Positions 7,575 to 16,245 of a stretch of DNA of 64,000 bases are shown in pieces. The notes beneath the pieces are model-generated. The model saw only the letters and a program-made list of their open reading frames with translations. It was not told the DNA's origin and made no database searches. This stretch comes from Anaerolineales bacterium UBA5797 (GTDB lineage: Bacteria > Chloroflexota > Anaerolineae > Anaerolineales > Villigracilaceae), in NCBI GenBank assembly GCA_002418205.1, contig DIDP01000012.1, positions 1 through 64,000 on the forward strand. The letters are read 5' to 3'. The position numbers and the translations under genes were made by a program. Each line of letters begins with the position of its first letter. Position 1 is the first letter of the stretch.

Positions 7575-8444
7575 TTACGGAGAGGCATCCAAGGCACACC
7601 GAAACCCAACGTAGTTGCGTTTCACCACCGGGTTATACCAGTCGCGGCGGGAACCGCGGCTGAATTCGGCGGTAACGTTCCACGAACCGCCGCGCAACAC
7701 TCTGGGACCGGAAGCGTTCAGATCTTCACGACCATCAGCCGCATCATAAGGGTACGGAGCAAAGAGACTGCTGACCCATTCCAGGACATTGCCGGTCATA
7801 TCCAGCGCATCGTAAGGACTGGCACCCCTGGGATAACTTCCTACGAGTTGTGTGTCGTCAACACAGCCATTCTCTTTGCCCCAGTAATTTGCAAGGGAAC
7901 AATCGATCGTATCGCCCCAGGGAAAGACACGTCCATCTGTGCCCCTGGCGGACTTCTCCCATTCCGCTTCAGTGGGCAGTCTGCGTCCTGCCCAGGCGCA
8001 ATATTGATTGGCATCGTACCAGGACACATAGACCACCGGATGACCGGCATAATCCGGATCATCGAAATGTGCTGTATTCGAGGGTTGAGAGCAATTGCCA
8101 TCCTGCACACATTTCACGTACATCCCGTTGGTGACTTCAGTCTGATCGATCCAGAAGGCATCGAGATCCACAGTATGAAGCGGTTGTTCCTCCTTCCATC
8201 CAGAATCATTGCCAATCGTGAATTTACCGGCGGGCACATAGACGAGGGTCATGCCATCTTTTTGGGAAATCATGGTAGATCCAACACCAAGTTCCTGAGA
8301 AGCAGGGATGTAGGTTGCGGTTGCCGCAGGAACAGGTATTGAGGTTGGCGGGATGGGGACTGTAATTTCCGGCACAACCGGGGCAGGTGAACAACTTTCC
8401 ATGAAAAAAACTGCCAGAACAATAAAGGAAATGAATCGTTTCAA
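7575..8444 (-). CDS. Lipoprotein with FGE/sulfatase-modifying-factor-like domain
   Basis: 289 residues. A signal peptide ends at a lipobox-like MESC (Cys18), followed by a Pro/Thr/Val-rich spacer (19-48) and a full-length FGE-sulfatase domain (about 55-289: PAGKFTIGND, DQTEVTNGMY, GRRLPTEAEWEKSARG, DMTGNVLEW, YVGFRCALDASP). As in its TIR-fused neighbour, the segment after GGSW lacks the paired catalytic cysteines of FGE, so formylglycine formation is unlikely. It would be anchored on the outer face of the cytoplasmic membrane. The strong similarity to the FGE part of the adjacent TIR gene points to local duplication. The molecular role is unknown. Confidence 0.8.
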   Translation of the reverse strand: MKRFISFIVLAVFFMESCSPAPVVPEITVPIPPTSIPVPAATATYIPASQELGVGSTMISQKDGMTLVYVPAGKFTIGNDSGWKEEQPLHTVDLDAFWIDQTEVTNGMYVKCVQDGNCSQPSNTAHFDDPDYAGHPVVYVSWYDANQYCAWAGRRLPTEAEWEKSARGTDGRVFPWGDTIDCSLANYWGKENGCVDDTQLVGSYPRGASPYDALDMTGNVLEWVSSLFAPYPYDAADGREDLNASGPRVLRGGSWNVTAEFSRGSRRDWYNPVVKRNYVGFRCALDASP

Positions 8445-8492
8445 TACTTTATCCTTCGTAACAATAATATTTCATACCATCTTCTTTAGATA

Positions 8493-8984
8493 TTATTTCC
8501 CCTTCAATAATTCCTCCAACATGGACTCGGGGACCTGCACGGCGACCACCTCCCCGCGCACGGTGATGACACCATCCGCAAGGATCCATTCTTCGATGAC
8601 GACTTTGCGTCCCTTTTGCTCCTTCACTTTGCCGCGCACTTCGAGTTGAATGCCAAGCGGAGTTGGTTTGAGATAATCCACGTGCAGTGAGGCGGTCAAT
8701 GTGCGGGTGTTGGGTTCAGCGTGCGGGTCTTCGGCTTTGGCAGCGTTGAAGAGCGCCGCGGCGGCCGTCCCTGTGCCGTGACAATCGATCAATGATGCAA
8801 GCAATCCGCCGTAGACGTATCCCGGGATGGCGATGTGATACGGCTTGGGCAGGAAGTGACAGACGGATTCGTCACCATCCCAGTAGGATTTGATCTGGTG
8901 TCCGTGTTCGTTGAGTCTGCCGCAGCCGTAACAATGGGCAAGGGCATCGGGGTAGTAATCCTGGAATGATTTCAGTTCGATCAT
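8493..8984 (-). CDS. PaaI-type hotdog thioesterase
   Basis: 163 residues, the usual length for the PaaI/YbgC-like hotdog family that hydrolyses acyl-CoA thioesters. The central helix motif GGLLASLIDCHGTGTAA (about 79-95) and the following strand are typical. Near the N-terminus is an HCYGCG motif (17-22), seen in a subgroup of these proteins. Probably cytoplasmic. It is followed at 48 bp by the FGE lipoprotein gene on the same strand. A broken copy of its 3' end lies beyond that gene, at 7407-7485. The native acyl-CoA substrate cannot be read from the sequence. Confidence 0.85.
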   Translation of the reverse strand: MIELKSFQDYYPDALAHCYGCGRLNEHGHQIKSYWDGDESVCHFLPKPYHIAIPGYVYGGLLASLIDCHGTGTAAAALFNAAKAEDPHAEPNTRTLTASLHVDYLKPTPLGIQLEVRGKVKEQKGRKVVIEEWILADGVITVRGEVVAVQVPESMLEELLKGK

Positions 8985-9086
8985 GAAATGGTTTCCTTTG
9001 CAATTGATTTTTGACCGCTAAGCACGCGCAGTTTGTCCATCTGGAATTCGGTTGTGTATTGTACACACCCAAAATATTTGGTTTAA

Positions 9087-9124
9087 GATTGCTTGGTCGC
9101 AGCAAACGCTCCTCGCAATGACAT
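9087..9124. repeat. Dispersed GCAATGACA repeat, partial copy
   Basis: GATTGCTTGGTCGCAGC...CTCCTCGCAATGACAT matches the right half of the fuller copy at 43084-43165. It is the only feature I see in the 168-base gap between the thioesterase and the Thr-Pro membrane protein. Confidence 0.6.
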
Positions 9125-9152
9125 AAACTGCCGAAACGGGATCAGCTGTCCC

Positions 9153-9983
9153 TTAGTTGGGAGGCGGGGTCATCGTCCGCGTTGGAGTCGCGGTGGGAGT
9201 GGGTGATGCGGTCGGCACACGCGTCGGCGCGTCGCCCTGCAGGACGAACTCCCCAACGACCTTCCAATCCAATCCGACGAAGATCTGCACTTCGTAGGTC
9301 CCGGGTAAAAAGTCCGCGGGCGACGCCTTCCATTCGGTGAAACCGTAGCCGCCAGCCTCGCCATCCCATGGAATGGTTTCATAATGCACCAGTTCCCCAT
9401 CGCGATACCAGAGAGCCGTCCATTGCGCGTTGGGCGTCATCTGATCGTAGGTGAAGACCGCACACATGTAATCGATTGGGTTTTGAAAAACGGTCGCCGT
9501 TTCAAACTCAAGGAAGTTCGAGCAATCGAGCGTGAACTGAAGCGGGCTGAAGACCGCGTTCGGATTCGGAGTGACCTCGCTCTCGAACAACGCCTCGATG
9601 ACCGGCGGGATGAACGGCGTGGGTGTGACGGTGGGCGTATCGGTCACGGACGGCGTGTCGGTGATGGTTGGCGTCAGTGTGATGGTGGGCGAAAGCGTGA
9701 TGGTGGGCGACAATGTGATGGTGGGCGTGAGGGACGGCGTAAGCGAGGGAGGAAAGTAGCGATAGGCGACCGGCTCGCCCATGAAATACAACAGGACGGC
9801 AAACCCGAACAGGAGCAACGCAACGAGCATGGTGTACAACCCGCCTCGTTGACGCTGACGCTTGATCCGGTAAAAGGTCAGTTTCCTCGCTGAGAGCCAG
9901 GCGCGGTACCCTGACCGGAACACAATGAATGCTCCGATCATTGAGAGGACCACCGCGGCAATAACACCTGCACGAATATCCAT
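9153..9983 (-). CDS. Membrane-anchored protein with Thr-Pro linker
   Basis: 276 residues. Two N-terminal membrane helices (about 6-26 and 50-70) flank a basic loop with FYRIKRQRQRGG. A short Thr-Pro repeat region (80-120, with units such as TPTITLSP) precedes an extracytoplasmic beta-rich domain (about 120-250) with two cysteines and a C-terminal Thr-Pro tail. The first 75 residues are clearly related to the start of the 2044-residue protein encoded 43 bp upstream, so the pair shares a membrane anchor module and probably an operon. The folded domain resembles no family I can name. Likely displayed on the cell surface. Confidence 0.75.
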   Translation of the reverse strand: MDIRAGVIAAVVLSMIGAFIVFRSGYRAWLSARKLTFYRIKRQRQRGGLYTMLVALLLFGFAVLLYFMGEPVAYRYFPPSLTPSLTPTITLSPTITLSPTITLTPTITDTPSVTDTPTVTPTPFIPPVIEALFESEVTPNPNAVFSPLQFTLDCSNFLEFETATVFQNPIDYMCAVFTYDQMTPNAQWTALWYRDGELVHYETIPWDGEAGGYGFTEWKASPADFLPGTYEVQIFVGLDWKVVGEFVLQGDAPTRVPTASPTPTATPTRTMTPPPN

Positions 9984-10026
9984 GCAGGAAATTATAGCAT
10001 TGGGATGTATTTCACCGAACGGGGAT

Positions 10027-13000
10027 TTATGGTATGGGTGTGACCGTCACTGCTGGCGCCGTCCGCACGATGCGCGGCTCGACCCACAAGGCGCGGTCAC
10101 CGGAAGCAGAACCGAGCGAGAGGACCGTCAATACAAATTTCACATCCTGCCCGGCAAGCGGAGTCAGATCGAGGTCCACTGTAAAGTAGTCCCCTTCGTA
10201 TCGTTCGCCGAACGCCCAGAAGTCGCGGATGATGCCGTCCGCAAGTTGATAATCCACGCGGAAGAGCACGCCGCATGAAGTCGCGCCGCCTTCGCAGTTA
10301 ATGATCGCCCGGAAACGGTCACCGCGTTGAACCGTGAAGGATGGATAGACGCCGCGGATATATCCGTTGGATACATTTTGCGGTGCGGTCAACAGGCTGG
10401 GGGTCAATCTGAACGACCCGTCTTCCAATCTGGCTGTGCTTTGCTTCAGGACGAATCCATCGTTATCACGATTCACACCCGGACAATCCAGCGTGCCCGC
10501 GCCGCTCGTCCATTGCGCGGAACAGGCATTGGAGACAAAGTCATAGATGGTGCCGGTGAGATTGGGCGCCTTCACTTTAATATCCACCCAGAACGGGCGG
10601 TTGGCTGTGGCGGTCGTGCCGAAGATCTCACCCTTGTCGTTGCGGATCTGCCAGTTGCCGCGATAACTGCCTTCGATAACAGGAGCCTTGAAGTTCATCG
10701 CCAGATCGAAGGTCTGCCCCGGAGCAACTTCCGTGGGCAGGAACATCAGGTTCTGCCCGTTCATCAGATCACCGCTGACAAGAACTAGACGATAGGACTT
10801 TGTCCATGTGCAGGTGCCTGCATTCTTCAGCCGCCAGACCTTCGTAAAGGAACTGCCAGGCGCGAATTCAGAACCATCGGGGATCGTCACGTCCGTGACA
10901 AACTCGATGCGGTCACAACCGAGGTTGGGAGTCGGTGTGGGCGATTGAATGGGCGTCCGCGTGGATGTGGGTGTACGCGTGGGCGTATTCGTCGGCGTAC
11001 GCGTGGGAGTGAATGTCGGTGTAAAGGACGGCGTGAGTGTGGGCGTAAACGTCGCGGTGCTGGTTGGGGTCCGCGTTGGCGTATTCGAGGGTGTGAAGGT
11101 CGGTGTGCGCGAGGGCGTCAGCGTTGGGGTTGAGGTAAAGGTTTGGGTTGGTGTGTTGGATGGTGTGCGCGTTGGCGTGAACGTCGCAGTAGGCGTGTTA
11201 GAAGGAGTCTGGGTCGGAGTCTCCGTTGGCGTGGACGAGGGAGTCGATGTTGGCGTGAAGGTCTTCGTCGGCGTGTTGGACGGCGTGCGCGTCGGCGTGA
11301 ACGTCGCGGTGGGCGTGCTCGATGGCGTTTGAGTGGGTGTATTCGTCGGTGTGAAGGTCAGCGTCGGCGTGGACGAAGGAGTCGATGTCGCCGTGAAGGT
11401 CTTCGTTGGCGTGTTGGATGGCGTACGCGTTGGCGTAAACGTCGCAGTAGGCGTGTTAGAAGGAGTCTGAGTCGGTGTATCCGTTGGCGTAAACGTCAGC
11501 GTCAGCGTGGACGAGGGAGTCGATGTCGGCGTGAAGGTCTTCGTCGGTGTGTTGGACGGAGTGCGCGTTGGAGTGAACGTTGCGGTGGGCGTGCTCGACG
11601 GTGTCTGAGTCGGAGTATCCGTTGGTGTGAATGTTTTCGTCGGCGTGGATGAAGGCGTCGATGTCGGCGTGAAAGTCTTCGTCGGTGTGTTGGACGGTGC
11701 ACGCGTGGGAGTGAACGTCGCGGTGGGAGTGTTCGATGGTGTTTGAGTCGGGGTATCCGTCGGCGTGGAGGAGGGAGTCGATGTCGGCGTGAAGGTCTTC
11801 GTCGGTGTGTTGGACGGAATGCGGGTTGGTGTGAATGTCGCGGTGGGCGTGTTCGATGGAGTCTGAGTCGGGGTGTCCGTTGGTGTGAAGGTCAGCGTCG
11901 GCGTGGACGAAGGAGTCGATGTTGGTGTAAAGGTCTTCGTCGGTGTATTGGACGGAGTGCGCGTGGGAGTGAACGTCGCAGTAGGCGTGTTAGAAGGCGT
12001 TTGAGTCGGTGTATCCGTGGGTGTGAAGGTCAGCGTTGGCGTGGACGAGGGAGTCAATGTGGGTGTAAAAGTCTTCGTCGGTGTGTTGGACGGTGTCCGT
12101 GTTGGGGTGAACGACGGAGTCTGGGTCGGAGTATCTGTTGGCGTGGACGAAGGCGTCGATGTCGGCGTGAAGGTCTTCGTCGGTGTATTTGACGGCGTGC
12201 GCGTTGGCGTAAACGTCGCGGTGGGCGTGCTCGAAGGAGTCTGAGTCGGAGTATCCGTTGGCGTAAACGTCAGCGTCGGTGTGGACGAGGGAGTCGATGT
12301 CGGCGTGAAGGTCTTCGTCGGCGTATTAGATGGCGTACGCGTGGGAGTGAATGTCGCGGTGGGCGTGCTCGAAGGCGTTTGAGTGGGAGTATCCGTTGGC
12401 GTGAAGGTCAGCGTCGGCGTGGAGGAGGGAGTCGATGTCGGCGTGAAGGTCTTCGTCGGTGTGTTGGACGGAATGCGGGTTGGTGTGAATGTCGCGGTGG
12501 GCGTGTTCGATGGAGTCTGAGTCGGGGTGTCCGTTGGTGTGAAGGTCAGCGTCGGCGTGGACGAGGGAGTCGATGTCGGCATGAAGGTCTTCGTCGGTGT
12601 GTTGGACGGAGTGCGCGTTGGAGTGTTCGATGGAGTCTGAGTCGGGGTGTCCGTTGGTGTGAACGTCAGCGTTGGTGTGGACGAGGGAGTCAACGTTGGA
12701 GTGAAGGTCTTCGTCGGCGTATTAGATGGCGTACGCGTCGGTGTGAACGTCGCAGTGGGTGTACTCGACGGAGTCTGGGTTGGCGTTCGCGAAGGCGTGA
12801 TGGTCGGAGTCGGGGTATAGGACAGCGCAGCAATGACACGCAGTGCTTCGGCGGTCCGCGCGATGGATGTCATCGTCGCTTTTAGATCCATCGTTGGAGA
12901 GGGTGTCTGGCTTGGTGTTTGTGAGGGTGTAAAGGTTGCCGTTGGAGTGAATGAAGGAGTATGGCTCGGTGTACGCGTGGGAGTCAATGTCAACGTCGGT

Positions 13001-16000
13001 GTCGATGATGGAGTTTGGGTTGGTGTGAAGGTTTTCGTCGGCGTGTGAGACGGAGTACGAGTCGGCGTAAACGTCGCGGTGGGAGTGTTCGATGGCGTTT
13101 GGGTCGGGGTATCCGTTGGCGTGAACGTCAGTGTCGGTGTGGACGAGGGAGTCTGCGTTGGTGTGTTAGACGGCGTACGAGTCGGCGTAAACGTCGCGGT
13201 GGAAGTACTGGATGGCGTGTTGGACGGCGTACGCGTTGGTGTGGACGAAGGAGTCGATGTGGGTGTAAAGGTTTTCGTCGGTGTATTGGATGGCGTACGC
13301 GTCGGGGTGAACGTCGCAGTAGGTGTGTTCGACGGAGTCTGGGTCGGGGTATCCGTTGGCGTGAAGGTCAGCGTCGGCGTGGACGAGGGAGTCTGCGTCG
13401 GTGTGAAGGTCTTCGTCGGTGTATTGGATGGCGTACGCGTCGACGTAAAGGTTGCAGTCGGTGTACTTGAAGGTGTTTGTGTTGAGGTGCTGGTTGGTGT
13501 TAAAGTCGCTGTTGGAGTAAAGGTGGGCGTGAAGGTGGGAGTATTTGACGGAGTCCGGGTTGGGGTGTTGGATGGAGTCTGTGTCGCGGTGGCAGTTTTG
13601 GTCGGAGTCTGACTCGGAGTCAGGGTGAAGGTGGGGGTACTTGTAGGAGTCGATGTCGCTGTAAATGTGGGCGTAGCCGTGGCTGTCGGCGTGAACGTCA
13701 GCGTGTTGGTTGGCGTGAGGGACGGGGTTGCACTGGCTGTGAAGAGCGGGTCGAGACAGACGGGGAACGAGTCGACACGGGCGGCAGGTTCGCGCGTGTC
13801 GCCGTATTGGTCGTAGATCTTGACAAATTGAATATCGGGGAACTGCTTGAGGTTGAGGGTCAAAGGGCGGGCGATGTTGTAAAGCGTGCCGTTGGACTGG
13901 CAGGTTCCGGTGAGGTAAACATGCGCCACACCATCGGCAAACTCGAGTTTGCTGTAGCCAGTGAAACCGTTGAGGATGATGGCAAGACCTTCGTTACGTT
14001 CGACGTCGCTGGGACCTTTGAAGAATTCATCCAGTACGCCGCCGACCAGATTTCGGGAGGATGGGACAAAGCGCGTCACCGGGACCTCGTAGGGCAGTTC
14101 GCCACGAATCAGGCGTTCGTTGTCCGTGAAGTAAACATCCACCTTTACATAAAGAGGGGTGCGCGTGGGGGTGGGAGTCCGCGTGGCGGTTGGAGTGCGG
14201 CTTGGCGTGAAGGTGGGTGTGATCGTCGGTGTGCGCGAGGGTGTGCGCGTGGCAGTAGGCGTAAATGTGCTGGTCGAAGTTGGCGTCCTGGTGAAGGTGG
14301 GGGCAAGAGTGGCTGTTTGCGTGGAAGACGGCGTTACCGACGGTGTGGAGGTGGGGGTGAATGTATTGGTTGATGTGGAGGTCGGCGTTCGCGTGGATGT
14401 TGCCGTTGAGGTTGGCGTAAGGGTGGGTGTTCTGGATGCGGTCTGCGTGGGAGTGAGGGTCGCTGTGGCTGTATTCGTGAAAGTTAATGAAGGCGTCAAT
14501 GTGGGGGTGCGTGTGCTGGTCGGGGTACGGGATGGGGTCACCGTGTTCGTAGGAGTTGAGGTTGGCGTGCGCGAAGGAGTCAGCGATGGGGTTGCGGTCT
14601 GTGATGGCGTAATGGTGGCAGTGGACGTACGTGATGGGGTAACCGTGAAAGTCGGCGAGGAGGTGGAGGTCGCGGTAAAAGTGGAAGTGGGCAACGGTGT
14701 CCGCGTGGCAGTCGCTGTATTCGTCCGTGTTGCAGTGGGTGTGTGTGAGGGTGTGAGCGTTGCCGTCGCTGTAGCGGTTGGTGTGGAGGTGGCTGTGTCT
14801 GTCGGGGTTCGTGAGGATGTTTGAGTCGCTGTGGGAGTGAGCGACGAAGTCCCTGTTGGGGAGGGCGTGAACGTAAATGTCGGCTTTGCAGTTGGCGTGC
14901 GCGAAGGTGTGGAAGTGGAGGTCGACGATGGTGTAAATGTCGAGGTGGCAGTGAACGTGGATGTGGAGGTAAACGTCAACGTTGGAGGGGGCGTATCTGT
15001 TGGAGTCAACGTGATCGTGGGGGTAAACGTCGGCGTGCTGGTTGGTTGACGCGTTGCAGTGGCACGCGGCGTATTCGTGGGCTGGCGCGTCGAGGTGGGT
15101 GCCGGTGTATTGGTCGGGCGGACAGTGGAAGTCGGCAACGGCGTTCTTGATGAGGTCGGTGTGCTGGAGGGTGTAAATATCGCGGTGGACGTGAATGTGG
15201 TTGTGGATGTAACCGATGCGGTTGCAGTGAATGTATCCGTCGGTGTTAATGAAGGTGTGAGGGAAGCCGTCGCTGTGTTGGTGGGCGTGGATGAAGGCGC
15301 AAGGGTCAGCGTTGGCGTGAACGTGCTGATGGGCGTAAAGGTCGAAGTATTCGTCGGGCGGGGTGTGGAGGTGGGACGCGGCGTATTCGTGGGGCGGACG
15401 GTCGAGGTGGGTAATGGCGTGCGCGTCGCGGTCGGTGTATTGGAGGGGGTAGGTGTGAGGGTTGGGGTAAAGGTCGGGGAAGATGTGACTGTCGCCGTGG
15501 AAGTAAATGTGCCGGTCGGCGTGAACGACGGGGTTTGCGAGGGAGTTGGCGATGGCGTCAGCGAGGGCGTCAATGTGTCCGTGGGAGTCGGGGTAAAGGA
15601 CAACGCCGCGATGGCTTGTGCGGCTCCTGCCGTCCGCGCGGCGGAGGTGGTCGTTGCCCTGATGTTGGGCGTGGGCGAGGATGTCTGAGTTGGGGATGCG
15701 GTCTGGGTAAATGTCGAGGTCGGTGGGACCGGTGAAACAGTCGAAGTTAAAGTCAGGGTGGATGGTACGGAATCAGTTTCGGTCGGGGAAGGAAGCGGGG
15801 TGAATGTCGCAAGGGCAGTCGCCGCGGCTTCGGAGGTCTGTGTTGCGGAGGGCGTATTCGTATCCGCAGGTTGTGGCAGTGGAGTCGTAGTTGGAAGCGA
15901 AGTTGGAGGAGGCGCGGGAGAGAAGAGTCGGTTGGCGGCTGGCTGACCGAACACGGCAATCGCAACCGCGAGCATGGTCAACGCAAACGATGTGACCAGC

Positions 16001-16161
16001 CACTGCCAGCCGGTCACCATGCGGGCGCGGCGTGTGCGATAAAAAACAACCGTGCGTGCGGACTGGATCGAACGGATGCCCGCACGCGCGGCGAGTAATG
16101 CAAACACCGCAATCAGCACAACGACCAGAGTTACGCCCGCGCTTATGCTCATAAACTTCAC
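10027..16161 (-). CDS. Giant Thr-Pro-repeat membrane protein with GerMN and NBR1-type Ig-like domains
   Basis: 2044 residues. The N-terminus holds two membrane helices (about 6-26 and 50-70) around a basic loop. A first Thr-Pro/Thr-Ser region (about 85-668) leads to a GerMN domain (about 670-805: VDVYFTDNERLIRGELPYEV to GFTGYSKLEFADGVAHVYLTG). A second, more regular Thr-Pro region (about 806-1744) has a 46-residue period. An NBR1-type Ig-like domain follows (about 1747-1865: TVPDGS-like start, KVWRLKNAGTCTW, GNWQI) and a C-terminal beta domain (to 2044). Most of the protein is an extended, possibly O-glycosylated stalk outside the cell; that is inference. The repeats are intact and in frame. 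GerMN and NBR1-Ig domains are common in Anaerolineae surface proteins. Confidence 0.85.
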   Translation of the reverse strand: MKFMSISAGVTLVVVLIAVFALLAARAGIRSIQSARTVVFYRTRRARMVTGWQWLVTSFALTMLAVAIAVFGQPAANRLFSPAPPPTSLPTTTPLPQPADTNTPSATQTSEAAATALATFTPLPSPTETDSVPSTLTLTSTVSPVPPTSTFTQTASPTQTSSPTPNIRATTTSAARTAGAAQAIAALSFTPTPTDTLTPSLTPSPTPSQTPSFTPTGTFTSTATVTSSPTFTPTLTPTPSNTPTATRTPLPTSTVRPTNTPRPTSTPRPTNTSTFTPISTFTPTLTLAPSSTPTNTATASLTPSLTPTDTFTATASVTSTTTFTSTAIFTPSSTPTSSRTPLPTSTVRPTNTPAPTSTRQPTNTPRATATRQPTSTPTFTPTITLTPTDTPPPTLTFTSTSTFTATSTFTPSSTSTSTPSRTPTAKPTFTFTPSPTGTSSLTPTATQTSSRTPTDTATSTPTATATATLTPSHTPTATRTNTATATRTPLPTSTFTATSTSSPTFTVTPSRTSTATITPSQTATPSLTPSRTPTSTPTNTVTPSRTPTSTRTPTLTPSLTFTNTATATLTPTQTASRTPTLTPTSTATSTRTPTSTSTNTFTPTSTPSVTPSSTQTATLAPTFTRTPTSTSTFTPTATRTPSRTPTITPTFTPSRTPTATRTPTPTRTPLYVKVDVYFTDNERLIRGELPYEVPVTRFVPSSRNLVGGVLDEFFKGPSDVERNEGLAIILNGFTGYSKLEFADGVAHVYLTGTCQSNGTLYNIARPLTLNLKQFPDIQFVKIYDQYGDTREPAARVDSFPVCLDPLFTASATPSLTPTNTLTFTPTATATPTFTATSTPTSTPTFTLTPSQTPTKTATATQTPSNTPTRTPSNTPTFTPTFTPTATLTPTSTSTQTPSSTPTATFTSTRTPSNTPTKTFTPTQTPSSTPTLTFTPTDTPTQTPSNTPTATFTPTRTPSNTPTKTFTPTSTPSSTPTRTPSNTPSSTSTATFTPTRTPSNTPTQTPSSTPTLTFTPTDTPTQTPSNTPTATFTPTRTPSHTPTKTFTPTQTPSSTPTLTLTPTRTPSHTPSFTPTATFTPSQTPSQTPSPTMDLKATMTSIARTAEALRVIAALSYTPTPTITPSRTPTQTPSSTPTATFTPTRTPSNTPTKTFTPTLTPSSTPTLTFTPTDTPTQTPSNTPTRTPSNTPTKTFMPTSTPSSTPTLTFTPTDTPTQTPSNTPTATFTPTRIPSNTPTKTFTPTSTPSSTPTLTFTPTDTPTQTPSSTPTATFTPTRTPSNTPTKTFTPTSTPSSTPTLTFTPTDTPTQTPSSTPTATFTPTRTPSNTPTKTFTPTSTPSSTPTDTPTQTPSFTPTRTPSNTPTKTFTPTLTPSSTPTLTFTPTDTPTQTPSNTPTATFTPTRTPSNTPTKTFTPTSTPSSTPTLTFTPTDTPTQTPSNTPTATFTPTRIPSNTPTKTFTPTSTPSSTPTDTPTQTPSNTPTATFTPTRAPSNTPTKTFTPTSTPSSTPTKTFTPTDTPTQTPSSTPTATFTPTRTPSNTPTKTFTPTSTPSSTLTLTFTPTDTPTQTPSNTPTATFTPTRTPSNTPTKTFTATSTPSSTPTLTFTPTNTPTQTPSSTPTATFTPTRTPSNTPTKTFTPTSTPSSTPTETPTQTPSNTPTATFTPTRTPSNTPTQTFTSTPTLTPSRTPTFTPSNTPTRTPTSTATFTPTLTPSFTPTFTPTRTPTNTPTRTPTSTRTPIQSPTPTPNLGCDRIEFVTDVTIPDGSEFAPGSSFTKVWRLKNAGTCTWTKSYRLVLVSGDLMNGQNLMFLPTEVAPGQTFDLAMNFKAPVIEGSYRGNWQIRNDKGEIFGTTATANRPFWVDIKVKAPNLTGTIYDFVSNACSAQWTSGAGTLDCPGVNRDNDGFVLKQSTARLEDGSFRLTPSLLTAPQNVSNGYIRGVYPSFTVQRGDRFRAIINCEGGATSCGVLFRVDYQLADGIIRDFWAFGERYEGDYFTVDLDLTPLAGQDVKFVLTVLSLGSASGDRALWVEPRIVRTAPAVTVTPIP
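10930..13740. repeat. Tandem coding repeat, period near 138 bp (with a 6-bp substructure)
   Basis: The DNA of the second Thr-Pro region is built from a unit of about 46 codons (14+14+18 residues: blocks starting TFTPTRTPSNTPTK, TFTPTSTPSSTPTL and TFTPTDTPTQTPSNTPTA), repeated many times with small changes and deletions. The plus strand is almost only G and T. The arrangement suggests growth by unequal recombination. Confidence 0.8.
14160..15720. repeat. Irregular Thr-Pro coding repeat
   Basis: The first Thr-Pro region of the giant protein. It has the same dipeptide composition but no fixed higher-order period, and more varied third bases than the 138-bp array, so it is probably older or expands differently. 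Confidence 0.6.
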
Positions 16162-16180
16162 GATTATACTGCCTCTTATT

Positions 16181-16215
16181 CAGACTTCGGAAGTTTTTGA
16201 AACTTCCGAAGTCTG
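16181..16215. repeat. Perfect 16-bp hairpin in a divergent promoter region
   Basis: CAGACTTCGGAAGTTT and its exact complement are separated by three bases, between the starts of the giant Thr-Pro protein (minus) and isopentenyl phosphate kinase (plus). It may be a small dispersed palindrome or a regulatory site. Confidence 0.6.
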
Positions 16216-16245
16216 AAAGCGGTTTTATGGTTACAATTGAAGCAT

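Noticed and set aside
5708..8444. Formylglycine-generating enzymes for sulfatase maturation
   Set aside because: Both FGE-fold proteins lack the paired active-site cysteines, and no sulfatase gene is near.
10930..13740. Possible CRISPR-like array
   Set aside because: The repeats are adjacent, codon-based and without unique spacers; no cas genes are near.
10945..15735. Several long open frames on the plus strand made of Gly-Val or Arg-Gly repeats
   Set aside because: They are mirror readings of the Thr-Pro coding repeat on the minus strand. The minus frame is unbroken for 2044 codons with folded domains at both ends.
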